From Molossus alvarezi (taxonomy: Eukaryota; Chordata; Mammalia; Chiroptera; Molossidae), in assembly GCA_037176705.1 (NCBI GenBank), contig CM073898.1:24908488-24972487 (forward strand): 64,000 nt of DNA, in the 5' to 3' direction. The notes beneath the pieces are model-generated. The model did no database searches. It worked only from the letters and a program-made list of their open reading frames with translations, and was not told where the DNA came from. Position 1 is the first letter of the stretch; every line of letters begins with the position of its first letter. The translations under genes and the position numbers were made by a program. Shown here piece by piece: positions 45,893 through 57,330 of this stretch.

Positions 45893-46625
45893 GAATCTGG
45901 CTCCACCACTCATAATTGAGTGACTTCAGTTACTGCAAATCATTTCTCTGGGTCCAGCTTATGTTTAGGTAAAATGAAGATGATACTAGTGAAAGAGGGC
46001 ATATGGCAGAACAGCTGCCATTGATAAAAGCTACAGGAACTGTCAAGAAGAAAGACCACCCCCCTCTGAGTTTATGGCTCAAAACCGGCAGAGACAAGCT
46101 TGAACCAATATGGAGACTAATTTCACCTAAAGGTATCCCCTAGCCTCATTAAACGCTCATTGTAATATATTTGCATGCTAACTGACATACCCAGAACCGC
46201 CATAATGGGAAACAGAAAGCCCATATAAGGACACAAAATGGCCCGTGGAGCTCTTCTGAGAAATCTCCACCCCTTTCCCAAAAAGATCCTGACTATTCCT
46301 TCCCCTCATTGAATGCCCTATCCTCACTCCCAAATGATATAAACCTCAATAAAAGAAACTGCTAAAGGGGGAGCTGTAGCCCACTCTCTGTCTCTGCCTC
46401 ACTAATAAACTCGCTTTCATTTTAAACTCTGTGTTGGCTTGAGTTTGAATTCTTTCCTGCGTCGAGCCAAGAACCCACAGTTACAGACCCTCAGGTCCTC
46501 TGGCTCCTGGAACACCTGCGTCACCAGCACCTACATCACGGAGATGTGGTGAGGACTCAGTGAGGTAATACATGTAAGGCTTTAGAACAGTGCCACCTGG
46601 TAGGGGCTCAGACAGCTTTAGCTCT
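45893..46625 (+). repeat. MIR SINE split by an LTR
   Basis: Left half to about 45989 (CACTCATAATTGAGTGACTT, AAAATGAAGATGATACTAG), right half from about 46530 (ACATCACGGAGATGTGGTGA, GAGGTAATACATGTAAGGC). The halves are adjacent in the MIR consensus, so the sequence between is an insertion. Confidence 0.65.
45990..46530 (+). mobile_element. Solo LTR of an endogenous retrovirus (class I-like)
   Basis: About 540 bp inserted into a MIR. The order is TATAAA (46338-46343), then AATAAA (46404-46409), 66 bp apart, followed by a T-rich stretch and U5-like sequence, as in gammaretrovirus-type LTRs. Another AATAAA lies at 46348-46353. There is no internal retroviral coding sequence next to it, so it is a recombined relic. 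Exact ends and the target duplication are unclear. Confidence 0.65.
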
Positions 46626-46675
46626 TACCATTGTTCTGTCGAAGGCCACTTGCTGTTGCTTTTATTTATTATTAT

Positions 46676-46908
46676 TTTTAATCCTCACCCAAAGATATTA
46701 TTCTTCCATTTATCTTCAGATGGGGGGTGGGGGGAGGCGGGGAGGACATTGATGTGAGAGTGACACATTGATTGGTTGCCTCCTGCACGACCTTTACCAG
46801 GGCCAGGGACCGAACTGCAACCAAGGTACATGCCCTTGACTGGAATCAAACCCAAGACTCTTTGGTCCATGGGCTGACACTCGAACCGCTGAGCCAAACC
46901 GGCCAGGG
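46676..46908 (-). mobile_element. VES-type SINE (TGAGGAT-tail class)
   Basis: Antisense, ATCCTCACCCAAAGATATTA to GAGCCAAACCGGCCAGGG. The usual GA repeat is replaced by a G-rich stretch (GGGGGGTGGGGGGAGGCGGG). Confidence 0.9.
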
Positions 46909-46911
46909 CTA

Positions 46912-48190
46912 TTGTTACCTTTAAAAGGCTGGCCTCAGAGCCATCTGCTCTTGGCAGAAGGGCTCAACACCAATAGCCAATTTGTGTTTTCCTCCAACTC
47001 CCAGAAGGTAGCTGGGCAGTACTTCTTCCTCACCTCATTTTACCCCACCCGGACGTGCTCACTCAGGACCCTTAGTACAGGGGCAGTTCTTTCTGCAGGA
47101 GGAGGCCATGTTCCCGAAAGATCCTGAAAGAAGTCATGCTGGGCTGATTTCCTCCAAGCTAGGCTTTGGGCCAGTCCCTTTGTGGCTTTCATGAGTGCTT
47201 TCCAGCCTGTGGTAATGAGGCTGCAGGACAACACTCATGCAACGCCCTGCCAAGGGGAGTGGAGCAAACACCCCTCTACACAGTGCAAATGTGACAGCAT
47301 ACGAGAGCTGTCGTGGGACCTCCCAGTGAGCTGTGCACATGAAGCAATGCTGCCCAGCCTCCCAAAAGATGTCGCCTCCCTTTCTTGCAGGACAAGTCTG
47401 GGTGAAAGTGCCCTGTGGCCTCAGACCCGGGGCACAAGGCACATCTAATAGCTGCACGGAGGAAGCTGAGGCCACCTCCGGAGCCTGTACCAGAAGGCAA
47501 GGCAGAGAGGCTCCCAGCTCTCCCTCCGTACATGCCAAGAGGAAATTGTCCAGAATACTCCCCCATCCAAAGCGAAAAGTTAAATTTAATAGTCTGTACT
47601 TTGGTGATGACTAACTTTCATTTTTTCATATCCCATTGTGCTGACTCAGTCCCTGGTGGCCCATTCATTTTAACGGGTTGAATGCAGAAGGAAGGAGGGG
47701 CTTGCCAGTGTCTGAGTTTTGAAAGCATGGCACCCTGGCCCGTTTGGCCGTGGGTGGGGCCTCTTTCCACCAGCTGTGCCTTCAGGCACCTTGCTCTCTA
47801 TCCGCTATTTCGGGGACTTCCTGATAAGGATGTGACTGAGCCCTGGGCTTCCAGGTTACCAGTGCCAGGAGTAGAATGGAAATCTACCTCCTGTCTGGAC
47901 GAACGGTCTCCTTTCTGTTCTCCTTTACTTCAGGGCTCTGAGCACAGTACCTGAGGCTCCTGGAAGCAGATTGGAGAGAAGAAGATCTAATCACACGTGT
48001 CATTTAACACTGACTAGCAGCTCAGAGTGCCACACGCAGAGCTCTGCGCCCAGCTAAATGGGAGGATGAGCCCCTCTCTGGTGTGATCACCCGAAGGCCA
48101 GGGCCTGTGGCTCCTGCTGCTCTGCTCTCTTAGCATACTTAACACCCAGAGCAAGTTAGGCAGCGACAGGAAAGGGACTCATATCCCCCC
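46912..48190. other. Intergenic, moderate GC, no gene recognised
   Basis: Overlapping ORFs of 90-134 codons on both strands at 47134-47681 with no recognisable domain. They look like chance frames in CpG-depleted GC-rich DNA. Confidence 0.45.
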
Positions 48191-48199
48191 ACCCCCACG

Positions 48200-48420
48200 T
48201 TTCAGGCACTGTGTTCTATGCTTCACACACAGTGTTTCATTTATTTCTCCCCATCATCCTAAGAGTATGGGTATTTTTAGCCTACACTAAATACAGATAA
48301 AGGGATTAAGGTTTAGAAATGATGAACTATTTGCCAAAAGTCATACAAGTTGCAGTTGGGGGGCAGGATTTGAACTCAGGTCTGCAGACTCTGAAGCCCA
48401 TCCATACCACACCAGTAGAC
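48200..48420 (+). repeat. MIR SINE
   Basis: TTTCAGGCACTGTGTTCTAT, AGATAAAGGGATTAAGGTTT, GCAGGATTTGAACTCAGGTC. Confidence 0.75.
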
Positions 48421-48926
48421 GCTCTGTGACTTTTTGCTTCCTGTCGTGAGTCTCACAGAAGCCCCTCCCTTCCAACTCTACACTAGATATAGATTTCTCT
48501 GGCACTATCATGCCTGTTAAGGATTTGGGCGACCAAGGCTCTCCTCAGCCAGGAGAGCTGACTCCCTCCAGGGGCCAGGAGCCCAACAGGCAAAGCCACC
48601 TTGGTTCCAAGCAGGATGCCATTTAAATGCTCTCTCTCCCCTCCAGTGGAGAGGACCCCTGGTATCTGCCCAGCACAACTCAATCTCTTCAATTTACAAT
48701 CCAATCTCAGGAAAGTTTAGAAAATTTTCCTTTAAAACAGTGGCTGCAACATGCAGAACTGAGATGAAGCCTCCGCATGGGCCTCGTGACCAGATCTGCT
48801 CCACTCAAATCCGTTCTATCGAAATGACTATAAAATTCACACTATTCCAAAGCCCCAGAAATAATAGTTTTTTTTAGAAGTGAGCGAAGCGATGATTTCA
48901 TAGGCCCTGCTGCCAAAATCTTAGCT

Positions 48927-49425
48927 CAGTGCTTCTCAAATGTGTTGTTTTCAGGACCTCTTTATATGCTTAAAAATCATTGTAGAACCCAGAAAGCTAT
49001 TGCTTAATCTAACTTATATTTATTAATATTTACAGCTTCAGAAATGAAAATGAAACAAATTTAAAATATTTACTCATTAAAAATAATAAACCTAATAATA
49101 CATGTTAACATAAATTTTATGAAAAATTACTGCATTTTCCGAAACCACAAATAGTAAGAGTGGCATTGTTTTACCTTTTCACACATTTCTTTAATTTCTG
49201 ACTTAATAGGAGACAACTGAATCCTCATATCTGATTCTGCATGCAATCTGTCATGGTACCAAATGTCATGCAGCCCCCTCAGAGACCCCTGGTAAACTTG
49301 TGAGAAGGAGAGTGAGAAAGACAAAGAAGAGCTCATGACCATTATTTTAACCTACTGGATCCCCTAAAAGGGCCTCAGGGATCACCCTTCCAAGGAGTCC
49401 CTAGAACACACTTTGAGAACCACTG
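48927..49425 (+). mobile_element. hAT-Charlie-type DNA transposon (non-autonomous)
   Basis: Inverted termini CAGTGCTTCTCAAATGTG and CACACTTTGAGAACCACTG, AT-rich interior, 499 bp. Flanking octamers TCTTAGCT and TCTAAGCT agree at 7 of 8, the hAT duplication length. No transposase remains. Confidence 0.85.
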
Positions 49426-51598
49426 TCTAAGCTTCAAACTGTGATTTGCCTTGTGGAGTGTCTCACCATCCCAGGTATATCTCTAGGGCTACGGTCTTGA
49501 TGTGGGAAGTTGGTGGGAGCAAGGGTAGATTTCAGAGGAAGTGATTTTAGGAGGAAAATCCCTGAGGACAGCATGGACACCTTCACACAGCACTGCCACC
49601 CTGCTGGGCTGTTGCGGAGGTAACACCTCTGGGGGTCTGGCTGGGATGACGCACCTTCACCCTCAAACCCGGCCAAGAAGAGGAGACAAATAGAGTAGTA
49701 CCCACCTCTGTGCTGCCCGAAGCCCAGGCAGTGTCTGGCTGGGAGGACCTGGCTCAGTGGGAAGCGTGGGGGATCCTGCTCAGGGGTGAGGCCAGGAGGG
49801 CACCGGAGCCACAGCCTGGAATAGCAGTGGCAATTTGCAGAGCAGCTCTGCCAATACCAACACTGATAAAAATAGTAATATGCTGCTAATACTGGGGGAG
49901 CTACCATTCATTGAACACTTTGAGCCGGGCAGTGTACCAAGTTCTTGATATAAATCATTTCATTAATTGCTCACAACAAACTCTTTGAGGTAACTATTAC
50001 CATAATCCCTTTTCTGTAAATAAAACAAGGCAGGAGCAGTTGGAGTTATTAACCAAGGTCGCATAGCACCTGTGGCAGCTGAGCCAAACTTTGAATTCAG
50101 TTGTACTGTTTCCCATCGGCTGAAACGTGGGGACAGAGTGGACACACCTTTCACTTGTCAAGGATGCTCTGGAGGCTTCAGAACTGAATTGTATTGGGGT
50201 CATCACAAAACTGAGGGAGGTGACAATTCTCAGTGCATGGCCCTTGGTTTCAGCGCCATCCCCACCCCCAACTCTGTCCGGCAAGCTGTCTTGCCATTGT
50301 TGCCAGCAGCCAGAAAGTTTGGGGATTGGCACTGCCACCTCCAGTCCCTCTGTGAAGGTCTACAATTCCACCCATTCAGAGGTCTGACATGGGGACCTTT
50401 GGAGCCCTGCCCCCCAGCAGACTGTCGGCACAAAGCCACATCCACATCCTGCCCCTTCTGAGCTCAGCCTCCCAGAGGTGCGAACTTCCCATAAACAGGC
50501 TTTATCCCCCATTCCCTGAAAAAACAAACAGAGAGATTGTGTGAGAATTCTCTTCCAAGGAATCCTCCCTTCTCCCTAACCAGTGGCTCTAAGGAGTTCA
50601 AGCTTTGCACGAGCTTTTAATTTGCGTGCAGACAAGTACAAAAGGCTGAACCGGATATACCTGTTATTTCCCAATGACCTGTGAGCCCGACGGTTATGCT
50701 AAGCCTTGGGTTATGGCTCAGCTTGCACGCAAGGCTCCGGGCTCCTGAGGGCAGCTGGGAGGTGCTGGGGGAGAGAGGACAGAGGAACAACCCTGCAGGG
50801 ACAGCACGTGATTGAATTCCCCCGAAGCTTTCCAAACATGCAGACTGTTCCCTTTTTGTCAGCATATAGCCTAAGTGATTTGTTCTACTCAGGCAAGAAA
50901 TGTCTAATTTAAACCACATTGCAGCTAAGCCTTTGGCAAAGAATGAGCTCCCTGCAGCTTGGCTTGTGCGTGGCGAGGCTGGATGGCAGCGGAGGCAAAG
51001 CAGACTCCCTGCAGCCCCGGCTTCCTCACCCAGGTTGCTTTAATCACCACTCTCACTCTCTGTCTCATACTTCACCCCTGGGGAACGGGTTTCATTTCGG
51101 GGAGAGTGTTGGTAGGACAGCGTCAGCGAGCTCCGTGTCCCTGTGGCCTGGCTTTGAGCTCCGTCCCAGCCCCCCTGTGGCTGTGGGGTTCAGGCGAACC
51201 CGTTCAACTCCAACCACTGTTTTTCCTCCTACGAAAAATAGCCGGGAGATGTGCACATCGTCACATTTCGGTGGGAAGTGGTTTGGTTGCCCCTAACTAG
51301 CTGTGGGTTTGAGAAGTTCCTCCTCATTGTCGGTAAAATAAGGGAGTTGAATGAGATGAGAGTCCTTCAGCTCCAAGGGACTATGTGTGTCCTAAATCGC
51401 TTCCAGTTTGACAAAATAGTCACCATATTAGCTGTGACTATTATAATTATTAGTAGTACCTATGATTCGCTGCTATAATTCCAAAGATTTCACTGGTCAG
51501 GCAAATTCTTTTTCAAAAATACTTTTATTTTTCCAGCTCCCGCGAAACACGGAGGATTCTTGCCACTACCACCCCCACCATCCCTATCGACTTCCCCT
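49426..51598. other. Intergenic, no gene recognised
   Basis: MIR at about 49890-50110 (TTGAACACTTTGAGCCGGGC, GCCAAACTTTGAATTCAG). ORFs up to 157 codons (49434-49907, minus) and 129 codons (50072-50461, plus) show no known domain. Confidence 0.45.
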
Positions 51599-51812
51599 GT
51601 GTGGGCTTGTCCTTATCTTGCTGAATGTAAATTCTAATTTCAAGCAAATTCCTTGACTTTTTACTAGGTAGAGATTTTTCAGAAAATCTGATTCTCATTT
51701 TAAAATGCAGGAGGATTTGAAAAGTTAGTCTAATGAAGAAGAATTTAGTCGAAGTGCTTGTAGACCCAGAGGTAGAGAGACAAGGAATAGCTATGTGGTT
51801 GGAAAGGATTTG
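51599..51812 (+). repeat. Left copy of an imperfect direct duplication
   Basis: Shares GTGTGGGCT, GTAAATTCTAATTT, TTACTAGGTAGAGATTTT, AGGATTTGAAAAGT and TAATGA-GAAGA-TTTAGT in the same order with 52735-52938, at roughly 80% identity by eye. Not a repeat family I recognise. Confidence 0.8.
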
Positions 51813-52734
51813 ATGTGGAGGTTCTCTGTCCATTTCATTCTTCATTGAATTATGGAATGTGCCCCGTAGCCACCCCAGCCAGCTAAATGGTCTCTAAATA
51901 CCACCTGCATTTGAAAGCGGTTCCCTTAGTCAGTAATTCCCCTCCCTTTCTGTGCTGTGAAAACCTCTTCCTTTCTCTCTCCGTTGTGGAATGGTTTGCT
52001 CCTCTGGATCTCTTGAGCATTTTGCACTATTATTCCAGGGACTTCATTCTATGTGGTGTTATTTTTGGTTTTATCTCCAATATATCTCTGCTCAACTAGA
52101 CCCCCAGGACCTGGAAAGTGGGGACTTAGTCATCTGAACAGCCCAGTCTCTGCTCGCCTCCTTCTATCCCTCCTCCAGCACCTGGTCTACATTCAGTGTT
52201 CACAGAAGAATTATTGTTGAGCCCTGTGGATTGCATCACAATGAGATAAGTTGTGGTTGAGAAGTTCACTGCCTGGCTGAGCAGCACCGATCCTCATCCT
52301 CCCAGGCAGCCTTGTTAGGGTGGTGCTCAGAGGGGGCTGTGGGCTTGGGGTGCTACTGTTCCCGGGCCCCAGGAGCATACACTGTGGGACCCAGGAGAAA
52401 GATGGCTTTTCAGTGGTGGGCAGAGGTTGGTCCACTTGCTAAGAAGGGCTAAATGCTCTCTTCTCCTTAGCCAGGCTTAGAACTGGCCGAGTGACCCTCC
52501 TGTCTGCGTGTTCTGTTAACAACACCCAAATCAGATTAGTTGGGAGATTTTCTGAAACTTTTTAGAAAAGTCTAGTACTCATTTCACATGTCCCAGGCTC
52601 TTCCTTGCAGCCTATGGCTCCTACCTAGTGAACATTTCCTTTTGCCCGCTCTTCCTCCAGGGTGGATGGCCCTTGGGTGTGCCTGTGCTCTCGTTGCACC
52701 TGGTGTGAAGTCATGTTTGGGGCCACCAAGCTCT

Positions 52735-52938
52735 GTGTGGGCTCGTCTTTTTCTTGCTAAAAGTAAATTCTAATTTAAAGCAAATGTCTTGATTTTTACT
52801 AGGTAGAGATTTTGCAGAAAATGAATGAATTTTAAAATGAATGAGGATTTGAAAAGTGAGCCTAATGAGGAAGAGTTTAGTGCTTTTAAACACAGTGCAG
52901 AGAGGTAAGGGAGAGCTGTGTTATTGGAGAGGCAATTC
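52735..52938 (+). repeat. Right copy of an imperfect direct duplication
   Basis: Collinear with 51599-51812 over about 200 bp, including the block TTACTAGGTAGAGATTTTGC. The 0.9 kb between the copies shows no known mobile element and the copies lack LTR signals. Confidence 0.8.
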
Positions 52939-53002
52939 TGGCTTCAGCAAAGCTTTTACAGTGAGAATGAGCAAACAATAAAATTTTGTCATGAAAAGTG
53001 GT

Positions 53003-53007
<5 letters not shown>

Positions 53008-53052
<45 letters not shown>
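53008..53052. repeat. (GA)n microsatellite
   Basis: About 22 uninterrupted GA units. Confidence 0.95.
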
Positions 53053-53054
<2 letters not shown>

Positions 53055-53660
53055 ATTAAAAACAAACAAACAAAACAGGTCCTGAAATTCTTTCTTGATT
53101 GTTGCCCTCGCAAGGAAGATGTTGTCACGGATGCTGCAAAGTTTGAACAATTTCTTCAGACAAGGATCAAGTTAAGCAAAAAGCTGGTCACACTATTTGC
53201 TAAGATAACTGTGTCCTTGGTGGTGCTTTTTTCTTAAAATATGTGAATTATCTCACTAAAGATATTTGAAGAAGAACTAGTGAGGTCGCCGCAGGTAGGC
53301 ATCAATGGTAAAAAAGAAAGGAAGTTGGCATTTTATTACTCCCAGGCTCAGCAAGCAAAGGAGGATTAGAGGTCATTTGTGGGGACCAGGAGAGGCTGTG
53401 TTAGGAATTCAATGGGTGGCAGTTATGTCGTTTTTCTTTAATAACTGGGATAAGCATGACAAATGCAATTTCACAAAACATTCTCCGAGAGTGAAGAACA
53501 GAGCTCAAGAAGACGGAGACAAGTTAAATAAATGCTTCAGACACAAAGCAGATAAAACCTGTTTGCTACCCAAAAATGCAGATGGGGGAGCAACATTCCT
53601 CAAATGGAGGAGAAATGAATAAAATATCAGGTCCCCGAGGGGCGAGGCAGCTAAACACTG

Positions 53661-53687
53661 ACACCCCCACCCCCACCCCCACCCCAG
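53661..53687. repeat. (CCCCAC)n short tandem repeat
   Basis: Four CCCCCA-type hexamers in a row. Confidence 0.9.
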
Positions 53688-55368
53688 CTGGCTGGAATTC
53701 TGGCTTAGAGAAAAAGGAAGGGTTGGGAGTTTTATTCTTAGAAGTGATCATGAACTTGGCAGAGGGGAGTAGGAAAGACTGTGGCACTTCAGAAAGTGCC
53801 ACTTTTCATAACAAAAGCTGGTCACTGGGGAAAGCTGGAGGGAGAAAGAGGACTTGCCACTGGAATGGAAAGATGCTAAGGGTTCAGGTCAGTAGACCAG
53901 AGAGGTAAATAAAAGTGAATGGAGAACAACTTTGGGGAAAGGGCGTTGGGGAGGAGGAAGTCATTTTCCTTTCTTAATCTGAGAAGGGAAAGTTCTTGTG
54001 GGGGAGGGGAAGGCAAGCCATCAGGATGGCCAAGAAGTTATGTGATACCTTACCTTATAATCTCCCACAATAATTTCAACAATTGTGACACCGTGTGTTT
54101 GTCTTTTGCCTCTGTTCTGAAAATGCCATTAGATGCATGTCTGTTTTATCAGTGCTACGTGAAATTGGCTTTGTTTGCAAAATTCTGCAAAACAACTCAA
54201 GTAATGGGAGGCTGCTAGGGTGTAGGGGGTGGAAGGAAGCAGGACCTTCCCTGAGTCCCCAGGGCTCCGAGGCACTTCTTGGAGTTTGAAATCTTTCCAT
54301 AGAGACCTTGAGCATAGTGAAATGGTAGAAAACCTTTATATTAGAGAAATAATAGCACCAACCACAGCCTCAATGTCCAGCGCTTGAATCCACTGGAATA
54401 ATTAGTCTAGAAAATTCATGAGTCAAGATATCCACACAATAGGCCCCACGAAGTCTGAAGGGGAGAGAAAGATAAAGCCAGTAGACTAAGTGTACATACA
54501 TGCAAAAGTGTTCATCACCAAGGCTGTTTGGGGGAAGAATAATTTATACATGTATAAACACATGATATTTCTTTACGTATTCAGTCCAAACGTGTGTTTA
54601 GTTATCTGAAAACAGCCCCAGACCAACCCTGTCTCCATCTCATTTTTATCCTAGAGGCACTGGTTATATGGATAGCAAATGTTCTGAGAGGAGGTCTAAA
54701 TTAAATATACAAAGGATTTCCCAGCTTATCAGCACACACATGATGTAAGCAGTCACCTACAGCGCTGAGCTGGGTAATGGCCTTTTAACTCTGAACTGTA
54801 AGTTGCTTTGCGGCGGTAGCCTTGGATTTCAGGCATTATTTACAGCTATCGCAGAGGAAAACACGATGATGATTTATGACCTAGAAAGAGCAGCAACAGC
54901 TTCTAAATTCCACTCATCCTCCGTGTCATATGATATGTTTCAGAAACTCACTTAAAATTGAGAAAATAAGCCATTCCTAATTGTATTTAAGTAAGGAAAT
55001 AGCTCATTTATGAATCTAAGAAGATTAGAGAATCTTTAGTGTGTTTGTTTAGAACCTATGCCAAAAATTTTTTCAGAGGAACAAACCTGGTTTTCCCTTT
55101 GCCTTGGGGGCGAGGGGAGGGCCACGAATAAAGCCAAATGTTTAAATAAAAAGAAAGAGGACTTCACGTGCTGTTATATCACTCAGTGATCTTGACAATG
55201 AACTCATCTCTGCTTAGAGTGTCGGATTTTTGCATTTTGTGGTATGTTTCTTTGAGGTGGATCCTGTTCTGTAATGAATATATCATTGTATTATTGAAGT
55301 TTCATAAGACTCAATATTTTAAAATTAATAATGAGACCATTTTCCAATTACTTTGGATTTCCTTAACA
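53688..55368. other. Intergenic, no gene recognised
   Basis: AT-rich with short ORFs (up to 110 codons at 53576-53908). Nothing is assigned. Confidence 0.45.
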
Positions 55369-55383
55369 TTTAATTCAGGTTAG

Positions 55384-55595
55384 CCCAGCCAGTGTGGTTG
55401 AGCGTCGACCCATGCACCAAGTCGTCAGTTAGATTCCTGGTCAGGGCACATGCCCAGGTTGTGGGCCTGATCCCCAACGGGGGGTGGGGGAGTGGGGGGC
55501 ATTCAGGAGGCAGCCAATCGATGTTCTCTCTCACCAGTGTGTCTATCTCTCTCTCTCTCCCTTCCTTTCTCTCTAAAATCAATAAAGAAAAAACG
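55384..55595 (+). mobile_element. VES-type SINE (AATCAATAAA-tail class)
   Basis: Head CCCAGCCAGTGTGGTTGAGC, tail AAAATCAATAAAGAAAAAAC. Perfect 15-bp target duplication TTTAATTCAGGTTAG at 55369-55383 and 55596-55610. A G-rich expansion sits in the middle. Confidence 0.97.
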
Positions 55596-55610
55596 TTTAA
55601 TTCAGGTTAG

Positions 55611-57044
55611 CTGAAAAGATCTTTTAAAAATGAAATTCCAAGCATGTTGCTTTAAACTCTTTAACGTGTTCCCAATGGATTTACGATAGAATCCCACCCC
55701 CGTACTGAGGCCTGCCTCATCTGGACTTTTACTATCTTTCTTCATATTCTACTGGGCAGTGCCTCATCCTCACTCCAGTGCGGTCAGCCCTATCGCCTCT
55801 CTTTTCTAGCTGGCATCCTTGTAGTATGCATACCTTGTTTCTGATTATGTCTGTTTCTGTCACTAGATTTTAAGTCTCTTGAGAACAGACATCTTGTCTG
55901 TTTTCTTCCCGCCATTCTCTTCCCTCAGTGCCTGGCATATAGAAAGTGTTCAATAAATATCTATTGAATAAGTGAACACTTTTTCTTTCTGGTCTGTCTT
56001 TGTCAAGTTTGGTATTGATCTTACGTGCCAATTACTGAGAAGGAGAAGAGGGGTGAGGGAATGAAGGGATGGGCGTAGAGGGCCAACGACTGAACCCAGG
56101 GCGCTCCAATATCCAGGGTTCCCGTAGGAGGGGAGGACCAGCAAGCAAGTGTGAGTAGGAGAAGCCAGTGAGGTAGAAGAGAAGCCAGCAGAGCCTATGA
56201 TCTCAGGAGGAAGATGGGGGAATGTTTCAAAAGAGTGGTCAGTTGTAGACAATGCCGCTGCGGCTAAAAATTAAGACGAGGACCAGCATGTGTCCATTAG
56301 ATCTGCAACATGAAAGGAATCGATGATCTAGACAACAGTCGGAGCCAGTGATGGGGACTCACTGGGAGTGTGTGGAGGGTGTATGGGCATGAGGGAGAGG
56401 AGGCAGAGTGCAGACAACTTGTTCAAGAAGTTTTGCAGGAAAGAGAACCCGAGAGAAACAGAGTGAAATCAAGAGGAAATGTGTGCTCAAGAGGGAGTTT
56501 TATTATTTTTTATTTGTTCATAGTTTGAGATGGGAGATGATAGAGTTTTTTATACTATTGGACACGATCCAGGAGAGAGAAAGAGATGATAACGATGATG
56601 TAGGAGAGAAAGGGGATATTGAAAGAGCGAAGTCCTTGAGTAGGTGAGCAAGTGTGGTTCAAGTAAGATGTTGACCATTGTTAAGTGTGTGTACTCTCTG
56701 CCACAGTGAAGGAGCAAAGCAGATAAAACATGTTCTGGTATATAGTTCATGGGGCCATGTGTGGATTGCATTGGGGGTGGACAGATAAGAGTGCTGCCAT
56801 GGATGCCTTCTGGGTTTTTTTTTAGGTAAGAAACTGGGACATCAACTGGGCATATATGAAGAGGGGGAAAGGATGACGTAGGGGTAAGGAGAAACAAAGA
56901 GATTTAAAAGAATCATCTTGCAAAGGAAAAAAGTAAACTGTATAGATGTATGGTAGAATTGCAGTGCTGAGCATTCCGTTTGAGTTGTATCATCATCAGT
57001 TTGAATTGAGAGAGACAGATTTGGTGATTTTCCCAACACTTGTG
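55611..57044. other. Intergenic, no gene recognised
   Basis: MIR/L2-like phrases near 55860-55960 (GTGCCTGGCATATAGAAAGT, CAATAAATATCTATTGAATA). Otherwise only short ORFs. Confidence 0.45.
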
Positions 57045-57330
57045 GTGGGAATGGAAATTGTTGCCACTTTTCTGGAGGGCTGTATTCTTTAACCCAACAA
57101 TCCCATTTTAAGAATTCATCCTAGGGATGTGTGGACATGTTTGAGAAGAGGTATCTACAAAGATGTTCAACAGAGAATTTATAATTGATTGCAAATAATT
57201 GGAAAGTACCTAAATATTCAACAATAAGGGATTGGATAAATAGAGATATCCATACGATGAGATGTTTTGCATCTATTAAAGACTATTTATCTATATTCAT
57301 TGATATGGATAGATGCCAGGATGACTTATT
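57045..57330 (+). mobile_element. Old L1 3' fragment (sense)
   Basis: GGGAATGGAAATTGTTGCCA, AACCCAACAATCCCATTTTA and CAACAATAAGGGATTGGATA follow the classic L1 3' order. Confidence 0.65.

Noticed and set aside
47134..47681. Cluster of overlapping ORFs on both strands
   Set aside because: Five or more mutually overlapping frames in GC-rich, CpG-poor DNA, with no domain and no splice context, point to chance.
51599..52938. Pair of LTRs enclosing a provirus
   Set aside because: The two copies lack polyadenylation and TATA signals in LTR order, and the 0.9 kb between them shows no retroviral text.
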